Source of the DNA: Marinomonas atlantica
GTDB lineage: Bacteria; Pseudomonadota; Gammaproteobacteria; Pseudomonadales; Marinomonadaceae
Assembly (NCBI RefSeq): GCF_001639725.1
Contig: NZ_LTAW01000001.1
Location: 372,001 to 436,000 of the forward strand
Direction: 5' to 3'
Length of the DNA: 64,000 nucleotides
A program made the position numbers and the translations under genes. Positions 25,954 through 34,136 of the stretch are shown here, one piece after another; within the stretch, counting starts at the first letter, position 1, and every line of letters begins with the position of its first letter. The notes below the pieces were generated by a model that was given only the letters and a program-made list of their open reading frames with translations, had not been told where the DNA came from and did no database searches.

Positions 25954-26958
25954 CTATGATTCATTTAAAGTTTCAGTGATGGCTTCTTTTAATGGAGTAT
26001 GTGGCTCAGTGCCAAGTAAGGCGATTAGTTTTTCATTGCTTAGGTGCAGTGGGTGTTGCCAAAGATAGCGCATTTCAAGCAGCTCCTTGTAGGTCGGATT
26101 GAACACAGAGGCTGCGCAAATCAACCACCAAGGAAAGGTTTTAATACAGGGCCTACTGCCTCGTTGTTGAGCAATGACCTGCGCTGCGGTATTGATCATT
26201 TGTTTACCATCATGATCCCAATGACCAGCCATGTGAAAACGAGCAAAATCGGGAAGCTCATGGCGACGCAAGATCAGTTGCATCATGACTTCCGCCACAT
26301 CTGGAATATAGGCCCACTGATGGCCTATCCCTGGTTCAGCAAGATTAAAGAGACGCTTACTAGTGGCCCCTTTAGGCGCAATCCCTTTTTCAAACCAGCC
26401 ACTGTTACTGCTTGGGCCAAAAAAGTCACCGCAGCGAACCACAACACAGCGTCCTCCTTGCTGTGCAAACGCTTGTAACTTTTGCTCCATTAATACTCGT
26501 ATTTGTCCCTTTTTACTGGAGGGTTGTTGGGGTGTGTCTTCTCCAATGTGGGTACCTGCATGCGCATCAAAGTTATATATATTGCCCGGCACGAAAACGC
26601 ATGCTTGATGATGTCGTGCTGCTTGTAATGTATTCTCCAGCATCGGTATAACAAGCGTCTCCCAGTTACGATACCCTGCAGGATTGACTGCATGCACAAT
26701 TATCTGACATCCCTGACAGGCGTTGACGACATCCTTTTGGTTGAGTGCGTCGCCTTGTCGCCAATCGATCCTAGCGTCTGAGGGTAAACCTGTTAAATCT
26801 CGCTTAAGTGCAGTGACATGCCAGCCTTGTTGTAACAGCCGCTGAGTAATGGCTGAGCCAAAATTGCCTGTTGCGCCTAAGACCAAGGCTCTACTGGCTT
26901 CCAAATCATGAGTACCTATTGGACGTGATGTCGATTGTAGATGTTGTGTAGCCGTCAT
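25954..26958 (-). CDS. NAD(P)-dependent epimerase/SDR-type protein
   Basis: A 334-residue Rossmann protein. The cofactor loop is ALVLGATGNFGSAITQRLLQQG and VHAVNPAGYRNWE follows; FVPGNIYNF replaces the classical YxxxK region. It resembles atypical extended SDRs that bind nucleotide. It is divergent from a LysR regulator (97 bp apart) that probably controls it. The substrate is unknown. Confidence 0.82.
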   Translation of the reverse strand: MTATQHLQSTSRPIGTHDLEASRALVLGATGNFGSAITQRLLQQGWHVTALKRDLTGLPSDARIDWRQGDALNQKDVVNACQGCQIIVHAVNPAGYRNWETLVIPMLENTLQAARHHQACVFVPGNIYNFDAHAGTHIGEDTPQQPSSKKGQIRVLMEQKLQAFAQQGGRCVVVRCGDFFGPSSNSGWFEKGIAPKGATSKRLFNLAEPGIGHQWAYIPDVAEVMMQLILRRHELPDFARFHMAGHWDHDGKQMINTAAQVIAQQRGSRPCIKTFPWWLICAASVFNPTYKELLEMRYLWQHPLHLSNEKLIALLGTEPHTPLKEAITETLNES

Positions 26959-27055
26959 CTTGTTGCCTTTTTGTAGTGGTCGAATATGACAACATTAGCT
27001 ACTCTTTTAGGTATATGAAATTGTCTAAAATAGCCTATCGGATATACAAAAATTT

Positions 27056-27940
27056 ATGGATAAAGCCATTAACTGGACGTTATACCACTCCTTTTTAGCC
27101 GTTATGGAGCAGGGATCCTTATCTGGCGCCGCTCGAGTCACAGGCTCTACCCAGCCGACCATAGGACGCCATATCACAGAGCTCGAAAAAGCGCTGAATG
27201 TGAGCTTGTTTATTCGTACTCAAACAGGGTTTGTGGCAACAGATGTTGCCCATGAACTGTTGCCTCATGCGCAGCAGATGGCCGCCACGGCGGCATCGAT
27301 TCAGCGCTCGGCGCAACGGGTAGGAGAGGGCATAAGTGGCTCCGTTCGAATCAGCGTCAGTGAGGTGGTTGGAGTAGAAATTCTCCCGCCTGTGCTTGCA
27401 AAACTCCGGCACACTTACCCTGAGTTAGTGATTGAATTGGTCGTTTCAGATGCTCCCCATGACCTGCTATACCGAGAGGCAGATATTGCTTTGCGCATGT
27501 TTCGACCCACCCAGAACGCATTCGTGGCGCGGTTAATCGGTCAACTTGAACTAGGCTTTTATGCCCATCGAACATACCTTAATCAACATTCAGCACCGCG
27601 GACTGTCGCAGACCTGAGTCAACATACACTCATAGGTTTCGACACAATGTCTGACTATATTCGCAACCATACAGCAGCTTTTCCAATGGCATTGGACCGT
27701 ACTCTGTTTCAATATCGTTCAGACAGCAGCCTAGCTCAGCTGGCTATGCTGCGAGCGGGCGTCGGCATTGGTGTTTGTCAAAGCGGCTTGGTTGCTGACG
27801 ACCCTGAAATCATCTCCGTATTGCCTGGCCAGCTCGCGCTCTCTCTTGATATGTGGCTTACCATGCACGAAGATTTAAAGCGTAATCGAGTGTGTAAAAC
27901 AGTGTTTGATTTTTTAGGTGCAGCGCTCGCCGCAGACTGA
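27056..27940 (+). CDS. LysR-family transcriptional regulator
   Basis: A 294-residue LysR protein. The N-terminal winged HTH is FLAVMEQGSLSGAARVTGSTQPTIGRHITELEKALNVSLFIR. The C-terminal substrate-binding domain begins GSVRISVSEVVGVEILPPVLAKL. It is divergent from the SDR-type gene at 25954 and probably regulates it. An ATG start with family-typical first residues is used. Confidence 0.9.
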   Translation: MDKAINWTLYHSFLAVMEQGSLSGAARVTGSTQPTIGRHITELEKALNVSLFIRTQTGFVATDVAHELLPHAQQMAATAASIQRSAQRVGEGISGSVRISVSEVVGVEILPPVLAKLRHTYPELVIELVVSDAPHDLLYREADIALRMFRPTQNAFVARLIGQLELGFYAHRTYLNQHSAPRTVADLSQHTLIGFDTMSDYIRNHTAAFPMALDRTLFQYRSDSSLAQLAMLRAGVGIGVCQSGLVADDPEIISVLPGQLALSLDMWLTMHEDLKRNRVCKTVFDFLGAALAAD

Positions 27941-27970
27941 GGCTAATGTTGATGTTCAGTTATTGAATAA

Positions 27971-28040
27971 ACAGCCACCATTTTCAGAATGACGATGAGC
28001 GCTTTGAGTTGGATTTTTACCTAGCTGTAAGCCCCATTAA
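27971..28040 (+). pseudogene. Remnant of an AraC/GyrI effector-domain C-terminus
   Basis: The frame here reads HFQNDDERFELDFYLAVSPI, matching the end of the regulator at 1499-2368 (HFLEDDEIFELDFYLPISFF) at most positions. No start codon or upstream domain remains. It runs into the end of the converging YihY gene. It is a decayed fragment of a third-party AraC/GyrI gene. Confidence 0.6.
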
Positions 28041-28052
28041 AGACGATTTTCA

Positions 28053-29006
28053 TTATTCGTTTTTAATGGGCGCATGATCGGCAACGTAGGCGCCGCGTTC
28101 ACCTAACGCTTTAGCCGGACCTTCAGTGCTGTCTTTTTCGGTTTGCTGCTCGGTGGCCGCATTAATCACAGCGCCTAAGATGACAATGTAGGCGCTGATG
28201 TACAACCACATGAGCATGATGACCACGCCACCAAGAGAGCCGTAGGTTTTGTTATAACTGGCAAAATTGGAGACATAAAACGAAAAGCCTACCGATGCAA
28301 CAATCCACAAAATCGTAGCAATAAACGAACCTAAGGTGATCCAGCGCCACTTTGCTACTTTACGATGGGGGGCATAGCGGTATAGCAGCACCAAAGCAAA
28401 GTGAAACATAAAGGCCAGTAGCGGCCAGGACAGAGCCTTGATCAAAAAGTCTAAACTGTTTTTAAGTCCGATTAAATTCAAAGCAATGGGCAAAATACCA
28501 ATGATGAAAAGGGCAAAAATCGCCACCGAAATAGCACCAACAGCAAACAAAAAGCGCACCATCAAAGCCCTAAAAAATGAGCGTCTTTCGTGTTCGCGAT
28601 AGCTAATGTTGCAAGCAGTGATCAGCGCTTGGCTACCTTTTGAACTACTCCAAATGGTAATCAGAAGTGTGCCGGTGGCGCTTAAACTCAAGCTAGCTTG
28701 AGAGCTCTGAGAGAAGTCTGAGATTTGCGATAAAATCAGTTCTCTGGAGCTTTCAGGGAGGACAGTGACGAATTTAGCCAAATGCTCGCTGATTTCCATG
28801 GGCGATGCGAAGACAGTATAAATGGACACTAGGGCAGCGATGGCGGGAAAGATCGCTAGCAAGCCGTAAAAAGCCACTCCTGCTGACACTAAAGATAAGT
28901 TGTCGCGCCCCATTTGATCAAAAATGCGCTTGCTAATATCCCACCATCCTCTGAAAGGGATACCGCCAGGTTTCTTGGCTTCTTGGCCTCGTTTGGTTTT
29001 GCTCAT
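28053..29006 (-). CDS. YihY/BrkB-family inner-membrane protein (copy 2)
   Basis: A 317-residue membrane protein nearly collinear with the gene at 10215, including NLSLVSAGVAFYGLLAIFPAIAALVSIY and YGSLGGVVIMLMWLYISAYIVILGA. The ATG at 29006 follows AGGA and aligns with the paralogue's start; a longer in-frame reading of 48 codons is not family-like. The upstream region also retains the AAGTGAATAA and TAACCGTGGA blocks seen between copy 1 and MscS. It is therefore a duplication that included the promoter. Confidence 0.88.
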   Translation of the reverse strand: MSKTKRGQEAKKPGGIPFRGWWDISKRIFDQMGRDNLSLVSAGVAFYGLLAIFPAIAALVSIYTVFASPMEISEHLAKFVTVLPESSRELILSQISDFSQSSQASLSLSATGTLLITIWSSSKGSQALITACNISYREHERRSFFRALMVRFLFAVGAISVAIFALFIIGILPIALNLIGLKNSLDFLIKALSWPLLAFMFHFALVLLYRYAPHRKVAKWRWITLGSFIATILWIVASVGFSFYVSNFASYNKTYGSLGGVVIMLMWLYISAYIVILGAVINAATEQQTEKDSTEGPAKALGERGAYVADHAPIKNE

Positions 29007-29308
29007 ATTTAACATTCCTATCCATGATGCGTAACTAAGGCAGAAAATAGACAACTTAAATTCGCAGTTAAGTGAATAATTACTAACCGTGGACGATACG
29101 ACTGATCTATTAGCCAAAAAATACATTAGCCACGTCTGTTGTGCCTTCAATGATGCAGCTCACCCATGCTAGCACACGGGAACTAAAAACTAGTTTGCTT
29201 TGCTTTTTATTACGTTTCCTTCACTTTTAGTCTTGGCACAAAAAAACGCTGGTTTTCTGTTAATATTCTACGCCGATTCAGCATGCTGCTTATCAAAAGG
29301 AATGAGAT
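29007..29308. other. Gene-free stretch between YihY copy 2 and NAT
   Basis: No coding frame is seen. The part nearest YihY (to about 29095) resembles the copy 1/MscS intergenic region. The rest is A+T-rich, with TAATATTCT near 29261 as a possible -10 region for the NAT gene. Confidence 0.4.
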
Positions 29309-30121
29309 ATGATTCACCTGCAAAACTATTTTGCCCGTATTAGTTATCAAGGGCCAGCTACACCAGAGCTTTCAACCCTAACAGCCATTCACGCGCTACA
29401 TCCTGCACATATTCCCTTCGAGAACATTGATGTTCTGCTTGATCGTGGCATTAGTCTGGATATCGATAATATCCAGCAAAAATTAATCGATCATCGCCGT
29501 GGCGGTTACTGCTTTGAGCACAACGCTCTTTTTATGCAGGTGCTCAAACAACTGGGGTTTGAAGTCGAATCGTTAATGGCCCGTACCGTTTGGCGACAAC
29601 CCGATAATATGCCGCTTGGTCCAAGAACTCACCAAGTTCTAAGAGTTCGCATCGACGGCGAATGGTGGCTAGCAGATGTCGGTTTTGGTGGCATGGTTCT
29701 GACCGATCCATTGCGCTTGGACACTGATCAAGCGCAACAGGGGCAACATGAAGCGTTTCGTTTTAAGGCTCACAATCACGGCTGGCTGTTGCAGGTTAAT
29801 ATTCAGGAAGAGTGGCAAGATCTATACGACATTGGCAGCCAACCTCAAGAGCCTATCGATATTGACGTCGCTAACTGGTTTACCTCGGCTAGCCCCCAAT
29901 CCAAATTTCGCAACATCTTAATGATGGCGCGAGCAACACCGGACGCTCGTTATGCGTTATTGAACAATCGTCTAACAATTCGTCCACGCAACGGAATCGC
30001 GGAGCAACGAGAATTAAACCCTGAGCAATTGGCTGCTGCGTTAGAAGAGTGCTTCGAACTAAAGGTCGAAAGCGAATGGATGCCATTACTAGAAAGGATT
30101 GTTGCCAAAGCCAATTCGTAG
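29309..30121 (+). CDS. Arylamine N-acetyltransferase
   Basis: A 270-residue NAT that moves acetyl from acetyl-CoA to arylamines and hydrazines. The catalytic triad is intact: Cys68 in RRGGYCFEHNALF, His108 in GPRTHQVLRV and Asp123 in LADVGFGG. The N-terminal HIPFENIDVLL is also diagnostic. Length is typical. The start ATG has AAAAGGAATGAG upstream. It converges on an AraC-type gene. Confidence 0.93.
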   Translation: MIHLQNYFARISYQGPATPELSTLTAIHALHPAHIPFENIDVLLDRGISLDIDNIQQKLIDHRRGGYCFEHNALFMQVLKQLGFEVESLMARTVWRQPDNMPLGPRTHQVLRVRIDGEWWLADVGFGGMVLTDPLRLDTDQAQQGQHEAFRFKAHNHGWLLQVNIQEEWQDLYDIGSQPQEPIDIDVANWFTSASPQSKFRNILMMARATPDARYALLNNRLTIRPRNGIAEQRELNPEQLAAALEECFELKVESEWMPLLERIVAKANS

Positions 30122-30129
30122 TTCATAGA

Positions 30130-31107
30130 TTAATTATCATCTGACCCTAATTGTTTAAACCGCCTCTCACGCAGTGGCGGTACGCCAAACACGCGTTTAT
30201 ACGCACGTGAAAAGGCGGCTTCGGAGGTATAACCAAACTCCTCTGCAAGTTCTATAAGCGAAACAGGCGAATGCATAATTCTTTGGCGTGCCATCGCCAT
30301 TCGCCATTCGGTGAGATATTGCTTGGCAGATATGTCCATCACTTCGGTAAAACGTGCAGAAAATCCAGATCTGGACATACCTACTTGATGAGAGAGTTGA
30401 TCGAGCGTCCAAGCATATTCGGGGTGGTCATGCATCAGTGCAAGTGCTTTGCCGATTTTGGGATCTTTCAGTGCACCCAGCCAACCTTCGTTTGCTTCAG
30501 GTGCATGTTCTATCCAGTAACGGATCACTTGGATCACGATGATATCCGCTAGACTTGATAGCACCGCTTCACCACCAGCACGGAGCGTTTCGGCTTCTTT
30601 TTCCATCAGTTTGGAAAGAGTTTGAAGTGACGCTGGCAGCTCTGAATCTTTACTGGTTATATGAATCAGAGGAGGCAATTGCGACACAAGTTTTCGAGCG
30701 GTCAAATTGTCTAAGTTGATCACGCCACAGGTCAGTAAGCTTTCTTCACCGTTACCGCCGTGTTGAATGCGTTCAAACCGTTCTGAAACTTGAGTGGCCG
30801 GTATCTCAAAGAAAGGCTTACATTCGACGCTTTGATCACAAGCAATTTGATGCCCCTCGCCTCGCGGCAATAAAGCAATGTCGCCAGCTGCTAGATAAAT
30901 ATCTTCATGATTCGCTAAGCGAAGCCAGCACTCTCCCTTAGTCAGGATGTGGAACATCATTTTCCCTTCCATTGGGGGCATATCTATTCCCCAAGGAGCG
31001 GTTAATTCTGACTTTGAATAGAGGGCCCCTTCAAGTCTCAATGAATAGAGTGTTTCTCCGAGTATGTCTTGAAGTGCGGATATCTCTCGTTTGGAAGATG
31101 TTGTCAC
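30130..31107 (-). CDS. AraC-family regulator with cupin_6 sensor
   Basis: A 325-residue regulator. The N-terminal AraC-type cupin has LYSLRLEGALYSKSELTAPWGIDMPP and ILTKGECWLRL. The HTH pair is LDQLSHQVGMSRSGFSARFTEVM and LIELAEEFGYTSEAAFSRAYKRVFGVPPLRER. The start is GTG at 31107 with GAGAG upstream. The last codons (KQLGSDDN) are read from a copy of the island terminal repeat, so the C-terminal tail was supplied or altered by that element. It is divergent from an NmrA-type gene that it likely regulates, as is common for this pair. Confidence 0.87.
   Translation of the reverse strand: MTTSSKREISALQDILGETLYSLRLEGALYSKSELTAPWGIDMPPMEGKMMFHILTKGECWLRLANHEDIYLAAGDIALLPRGEGHQIACDQSVECKPFFEIPATQVSERFERIQHGGNGEESLLTCGVINLDNLTARKLVSQLPPLIHITSKDSELPASLQTLSKLMEKEAETLRAGGEAVLSSLADIIVIQVIRYWIEHAPEANEGWLGALKDPKIGKALALMHDHPEYAWTLDQLSHQVGMSRSGFSARFTEVMDISAKQYLTEWRMAMARQRIMHSPVSLIELAEEFGYTSEAAFSRAYKRVFGVPPLRERRFKQLGSDDN
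30133..30152 (-). repeat. RAYT terminal repeat overlapping the AraC 3' end
   Basis: A 20-bp match to the terminal repeat of the transposase element, with two changes, in the minus orientation. It supplies the last codons and stop of the AraC gene. It shares the fifth-base A with the solo copy at 5895. Confidence 0.6.
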
Positions 31108-31163
31108 GATGAACTCTCATTTTGGACGAACTGCAAAAAAGTATAGATATATGATCATTAAGA

Positions 31164-31176
31164 GTCAAAGATTGAC
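31164..31176. promoter_or_regulatory. Palindrome upstream of the NmrA-type gene
   Basis: GTCAA-AGA-TTGAC is a perfect 5-bp inverted repeat midway between the divergent AraC and NmrA-type genes. It could be an operator. Evidence is positional only. Confidence 0.3.
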
Positions 31177-31246
31177 CCTGTACACTTGGTTTTGTTCTCT
31201 GATGACGTTGATTAAGCAACTTCTTACTAATGAAATAGGTGTACCC

Positions 31247-32068
31247 ATGAAAGTAAAAAAAATCGCCATTGTTGGCGCTACAGGTAAAACCGGCCAACGT
31301 GTTTTGGCACAATTGCAAGCATTAGAGTATTCGGTGCGAGCACTTTCGAGAAACAGTGAATATCCGTTCGATTGGACAGATAGATCTGGTTGGTCAAAGG
31401 CTTTACAAGGAGTAGACAGCGCTTACGTGACGTACTTTCCTGATCTAGCGGTTCCCCAAGCCGCGGAAGACATTCGAGCCTTTGTTGAGCTGGCCAAATC
31501 TTTGGGAGTAAAACATATTGTTTTATTGTCAGGGCGTGGAGAAGAGGGCGCTCAGCTTGCAGAGCAGCTACTGATTGGAAGTGGACTGGAATGGAATGTC
31601 GTGCGAGCTAGCTGGTTTATGCAGAACTTCAGTGAAAGCTTTATGCTAGAGGGAATAAATGCAGGGCAATTGGTATTACCCAAACCAAAAGCAGACGAGC
31701 CATTTATTGATGTGGATGATATCGCCGATGTTGTTGTGGCTGCATTGACCCGTACTGATTTGCGCAACCTTTTACTGGAAATTACAGGTCCTCAATTACT
31801 GTCGTTTGAAGCATGCGTTGAGTCAATTGCCGAAGCGACTGGGCAAGAGATAACGTTTGCCACCGCCTCCATTGACGATTACTTGTTAGGGGCTAAAGCG
31901 CAAGGGTTACCTGATGACCTAGCCTGGCTCATCAATGAACTTTTTGAAAATGTATTAGACGGCCGTAACGAAAGCACCACAAACATGATTGAGAAAGTAC
32001 TTAGGCGACCAGCTAAAAGTTTCCAGCAGTATGTCAAAGAGACAGCTCGAACGGGCGTATGGGGTTAG
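31247..32068 (+). CDS. NmrA/SDR-a5-type NAD(P)-binding protein
   Basis: A 273-residue protein with the Rossmann loop KIAIVGATGKTGQRVLAQLQ and the NmrA-type phrases FVELAKSLGVKHIVLLSGRG, WNVVRASWFMQNFSESF and FIDVDDIADVVVAAL. Relatives include quinone oxidoreductase-like and redox-sensing proteins. The ATG at 31247 follows TAGGTG; a longer in-frame reading of 52 codons is rejected because the Rossmann strand starts at codon 4. Divergent from the AraC gene. It is the last conserved gene before the island. Confidence 0.87.
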   Translation: MKVKKIAIVGATGKTGQRVLAQLQALEYSVRALSRNSEYPFDWTDRSGWSKALQGVDSAYVTYFPDLAVPQAAEDIRAFVELAKSLGVKHIVLLSGRGEEGAQLAEQLLIGSGLEWNVVRASWFMQNFSESFMLEGINAGQLVLPKPKADEPFIDVDDIADVVVAALTRTDLRNLLLEITGPQLLSFEACVESIAEATGQEITFATASIDDYLLGAKAQGLPDDLAWLINELFENVLDGRNESTTNMIEKVLRRPAKSFQQYVKETARTGVWG

Positions 32069-32080
32069 TAAAAGCTTTTA

Positions 32081-32170
32081 AATTGGGGTCAGATGAAAAT
32101 AGGCGAGTGAAACCAAAGAAGCGAGGTAGAAAACCGAGTCAGATGGATTAACTTTCATCTGACTCCAATT
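32081..32170 (+). mobile_element. 90-bp internally deleted RAYT element (MITE-like)
   Basis: A perfect 20-bp left terminal repeat (32081-32100) is joined directly to the last ~48 bases of the transposase gene (coding VKPKKRGRKPSQMD-stop) and a right terminal repeat (32151-32170). The middle of the element is missing. It sits between the NmrA-type gene and the Mrr-type nuclease gene. Confidence 0.8.
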
Positions 32171-32192
32171 ATTTTTTCTTTGACTAGAAGCC

Positions 32193-33179
32193 TTAAAGAA
32201 TATGTTGCGGCTCTAACACAATTTTCAGCACTTCTTTTGTATAGGAACTCAAACGATCAACTCTATGGTATATCCAGTCAACCAGCTCCTTGCCATCCAT
32301 TACTTTTATATCATGCTCCTCAGCATACTTGCGATTTTCTTCTGTAACGGTTCCTGTTGTGATTAGCCACTTATCATGATGTTCCTGCTCATCAATAGCA
32401 ATAAGCTGTTTAATTCCATGACGGTCGGTATTCCCTGAATGGTGTTTGGCCTGAATAAATACTCGATTAGAGGAAACTGGGTCCGTCCTTGTTGCAGAGA
32501 TATCTATATCAGAAATGTCTGAGGATTTGTTTTTAGCTTCAATATGAGCTGTATATCCTTCAATCTCAAGAAGCTCCTTAAGAAGCCGTTCTAAACCATT
32601 ACCACCACTTTTTAGGTTTGTTTGACCATTTTTTAAGCTATCTAACAACGCTGACTTAAATGTATCAACCGCATCGTCTAATTTCTGCTGAAATATTGTG
32701 TCAAAACACACGCTGCCACTTTCTTTAAGTTGATCAACGTAATCGTTAATCTCATCTTGAAAATCCTTCAGAGAAGCGATTGAAAATCGTATTTTTAATC
32801 GACTTTCTAACCCCTGCGAGAGTTTGGAACGCGGTATACGTATTACTTTGCCATCGACATCACGAAAGTAAGCAACTTCAACTTGGTTTTCACCATAGTT
32901 TATGCCTTCCTGAAATGATTTTTTGCCTGTTGCTATGCCTAAAACAATTGCTCGTGGAATAGGCACAACTACAAGATCACCTTCTTTTATTTGAAAGAAA
33001 CGTTGGATCTGTTTCTTATGTCGGCCTAAATTGACATTATGATCTTCACGTAATGATGTATGAATTTCAGATGCAGATGAGTAGCTTGAAAAATCTATGC
33101 ACCCCCAACCATAACCAGCTAAATTTTCTTTAATTAGCTGTTGTGGACTACGTACTAAAACAATATTTTTGCTACTCAT
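32193..33179 (-). CDS. Mrr-type restriction endonuclease with PUA/EVE-like N-terminus
   Basis: A 328-residue protein. Residues ~190-300 carry an Mrr_cat PD-(D/E)xK nuclease: Glu197 (GGNGLERLL), Asp224/Asp226 (SDISDIDI) and Gln243-x-Lys245 (VFIQAKHHSG), then HGIKQLIAID and WLITTGTVTEENRKYA. Residues ~20-130 read GYGWGCIDF, RFFQIKEGDLVVVP, IVLGIATGKKSF and PRSKL, the style of PUA/EVE-like readers of modified DNA. The likely role is a type IV-like restriction enzyme cutting modified invading DNA. The nuclease is well supported; the reader domain is inferred. Confidence 0.8.
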   Translation of the reverse strand: MSSKNIVLVRSPQQLIKENLAGYGWGCIDFSSYSSASEIHTSLREDHNVNLGRHKKQIQRFFQIKEGDLVVVPIPRAIVLGIATGKKSFQEGINYGENQVEVAYFRDVDGKVIRIPRSKLSQGLESRLKIRFSIASLKDFQDEINDYVDQLKESGSVCFDTIFQQKLDDAVDTFKSALLDSLKNGQTNLKSGGNGLERLLKELLEIEGYTAHIEAKNKSSDISDIDISATRTDPVSSNRVFIQAKHHSGNTDRHGIKQLIAIDEQEHHDKWLITTGTVTEENRKYAEEHDIKVMDGKELVDWIYHRVDRLSSYTKEVLKIVLEPQHIL

Positions 33180-33254
33180 TTATTAATTCCTATATTTATA
33201 TTAAAGCTTTTTTATTTTAAAAGTCTGACAATATTAGGCTGAAATTATTCACCC

Positions 33255-33581
33255 TTAAATAAGACCTGATCCAGCAGGATACCATTTTATGGTTATATCT
33301 CCATGTCCAAAAAATACTATTCCTTCTTTTCTTGGAGTTACATTATGTTGGCTCCGATGCTGCATTAAAATTTCAATAAGTAATATTAATTGAAGTTTAA
33401 AGTCAGTATCAATAATCATTTTCTGTATATGATCTTCTAATATCCAGCATCCATGACTAAAATAGTCTTCATTATCTTCCGCAATAAAGATAAGCTTACC
33501 TTCATATTTCATGATTTCCGGATACTGTTTAGCAAACACTTTTAAACGCAAACTTTCGAAATTTTTATCAAATCAGTCCAT
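33255..33581 (-). pseudogene. Small unknown gene with a stop at codon 3
   Basis: A GGAGGG ribosome site leads to ATG GAC at 33581, then an in-frame TGA at 33573-33575. The same frame then stays open for 105 codons (FDKNFESLRLKVFAKQYP ... GDITIKWYPAGSGLI). The simplest reading is a nonsense mutation, perhaps of a Trp codon. Translation might restart at a TTG at 33551. The protein is unrecognised: acidic and aromatic-rich, like a small immunity or cargo protein. It lies upstream of and co-directional with the Mrr-type gene. Confidence 0.55.
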
Positions 33582-33780
33582 TGTTAGCCCTCCAATTTTT
33601 TGGGTATATTATCGTATCAATACGACAAGATACGTCGCTATGACTTTCAGAGTTTCTATTAAAATTGAAGTGCAGAGTTCATACTTTTAGGAGCAAAGGT
33701 TCTAAAAAAACATAATAACGAGAACTTGAATGAGGCGATGAGTTGAAGTTTGATCGCTACTAAGTAATCACCTTTTTAAG

Positions 33781-34118
33781 GTGTGGTGGCCTGCCTCACC
33801 TCATAGACTAAAAATGGTCGAACTACCGATTTCATGCCCCCAAGAATCACTCGAATTGCAAAGTAGCCCTTGGCAACCGTATGAGCTTTACCTCAAACTT
33901 TGTCGTCAGCAACGAACGAGAGAGAAGCGTTACTGTACTATTCAAACATCATATACCAGAAGAATTCGGACGTATTTACAATGCCACCCAATCCGATATG
34001 GCGTTGGGGATTGAGAGGTTTAAAGGTGAGATCGAGACGTTAATAGAGAGACGAGTGACATCAAAGAAGCGAGGTAGAAAACCGAGTCAGATGGATTAAC
34101 TTTCATCTGACTCCAATT
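33781..34118 (+). mobile_element. 3' fragment of a RAYT transposase element, frameshifted
   Basis: From about 33810 the DNA matches the last ~110 codons of the transposase at 36698-37398, for example SLELQSSPWQPYELYLKL, then LFKHHIPEEF and ATQSDMALG. A frame change near 33935 splits it. It ends in KKRGRKPSQMD-stop and a right terminal repeat at 34099-34118. It is not functional. Confidence 0.8.
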
Positions 34119-34136
34119 GTTCCATTTACTTTAGTT

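Noticed and set aside
33781-34099. Two overlapping forward frames that look like small genes
   Set aside because: Both are pieces of one decayed RAYT transposase C-terminus split by a frameshift.
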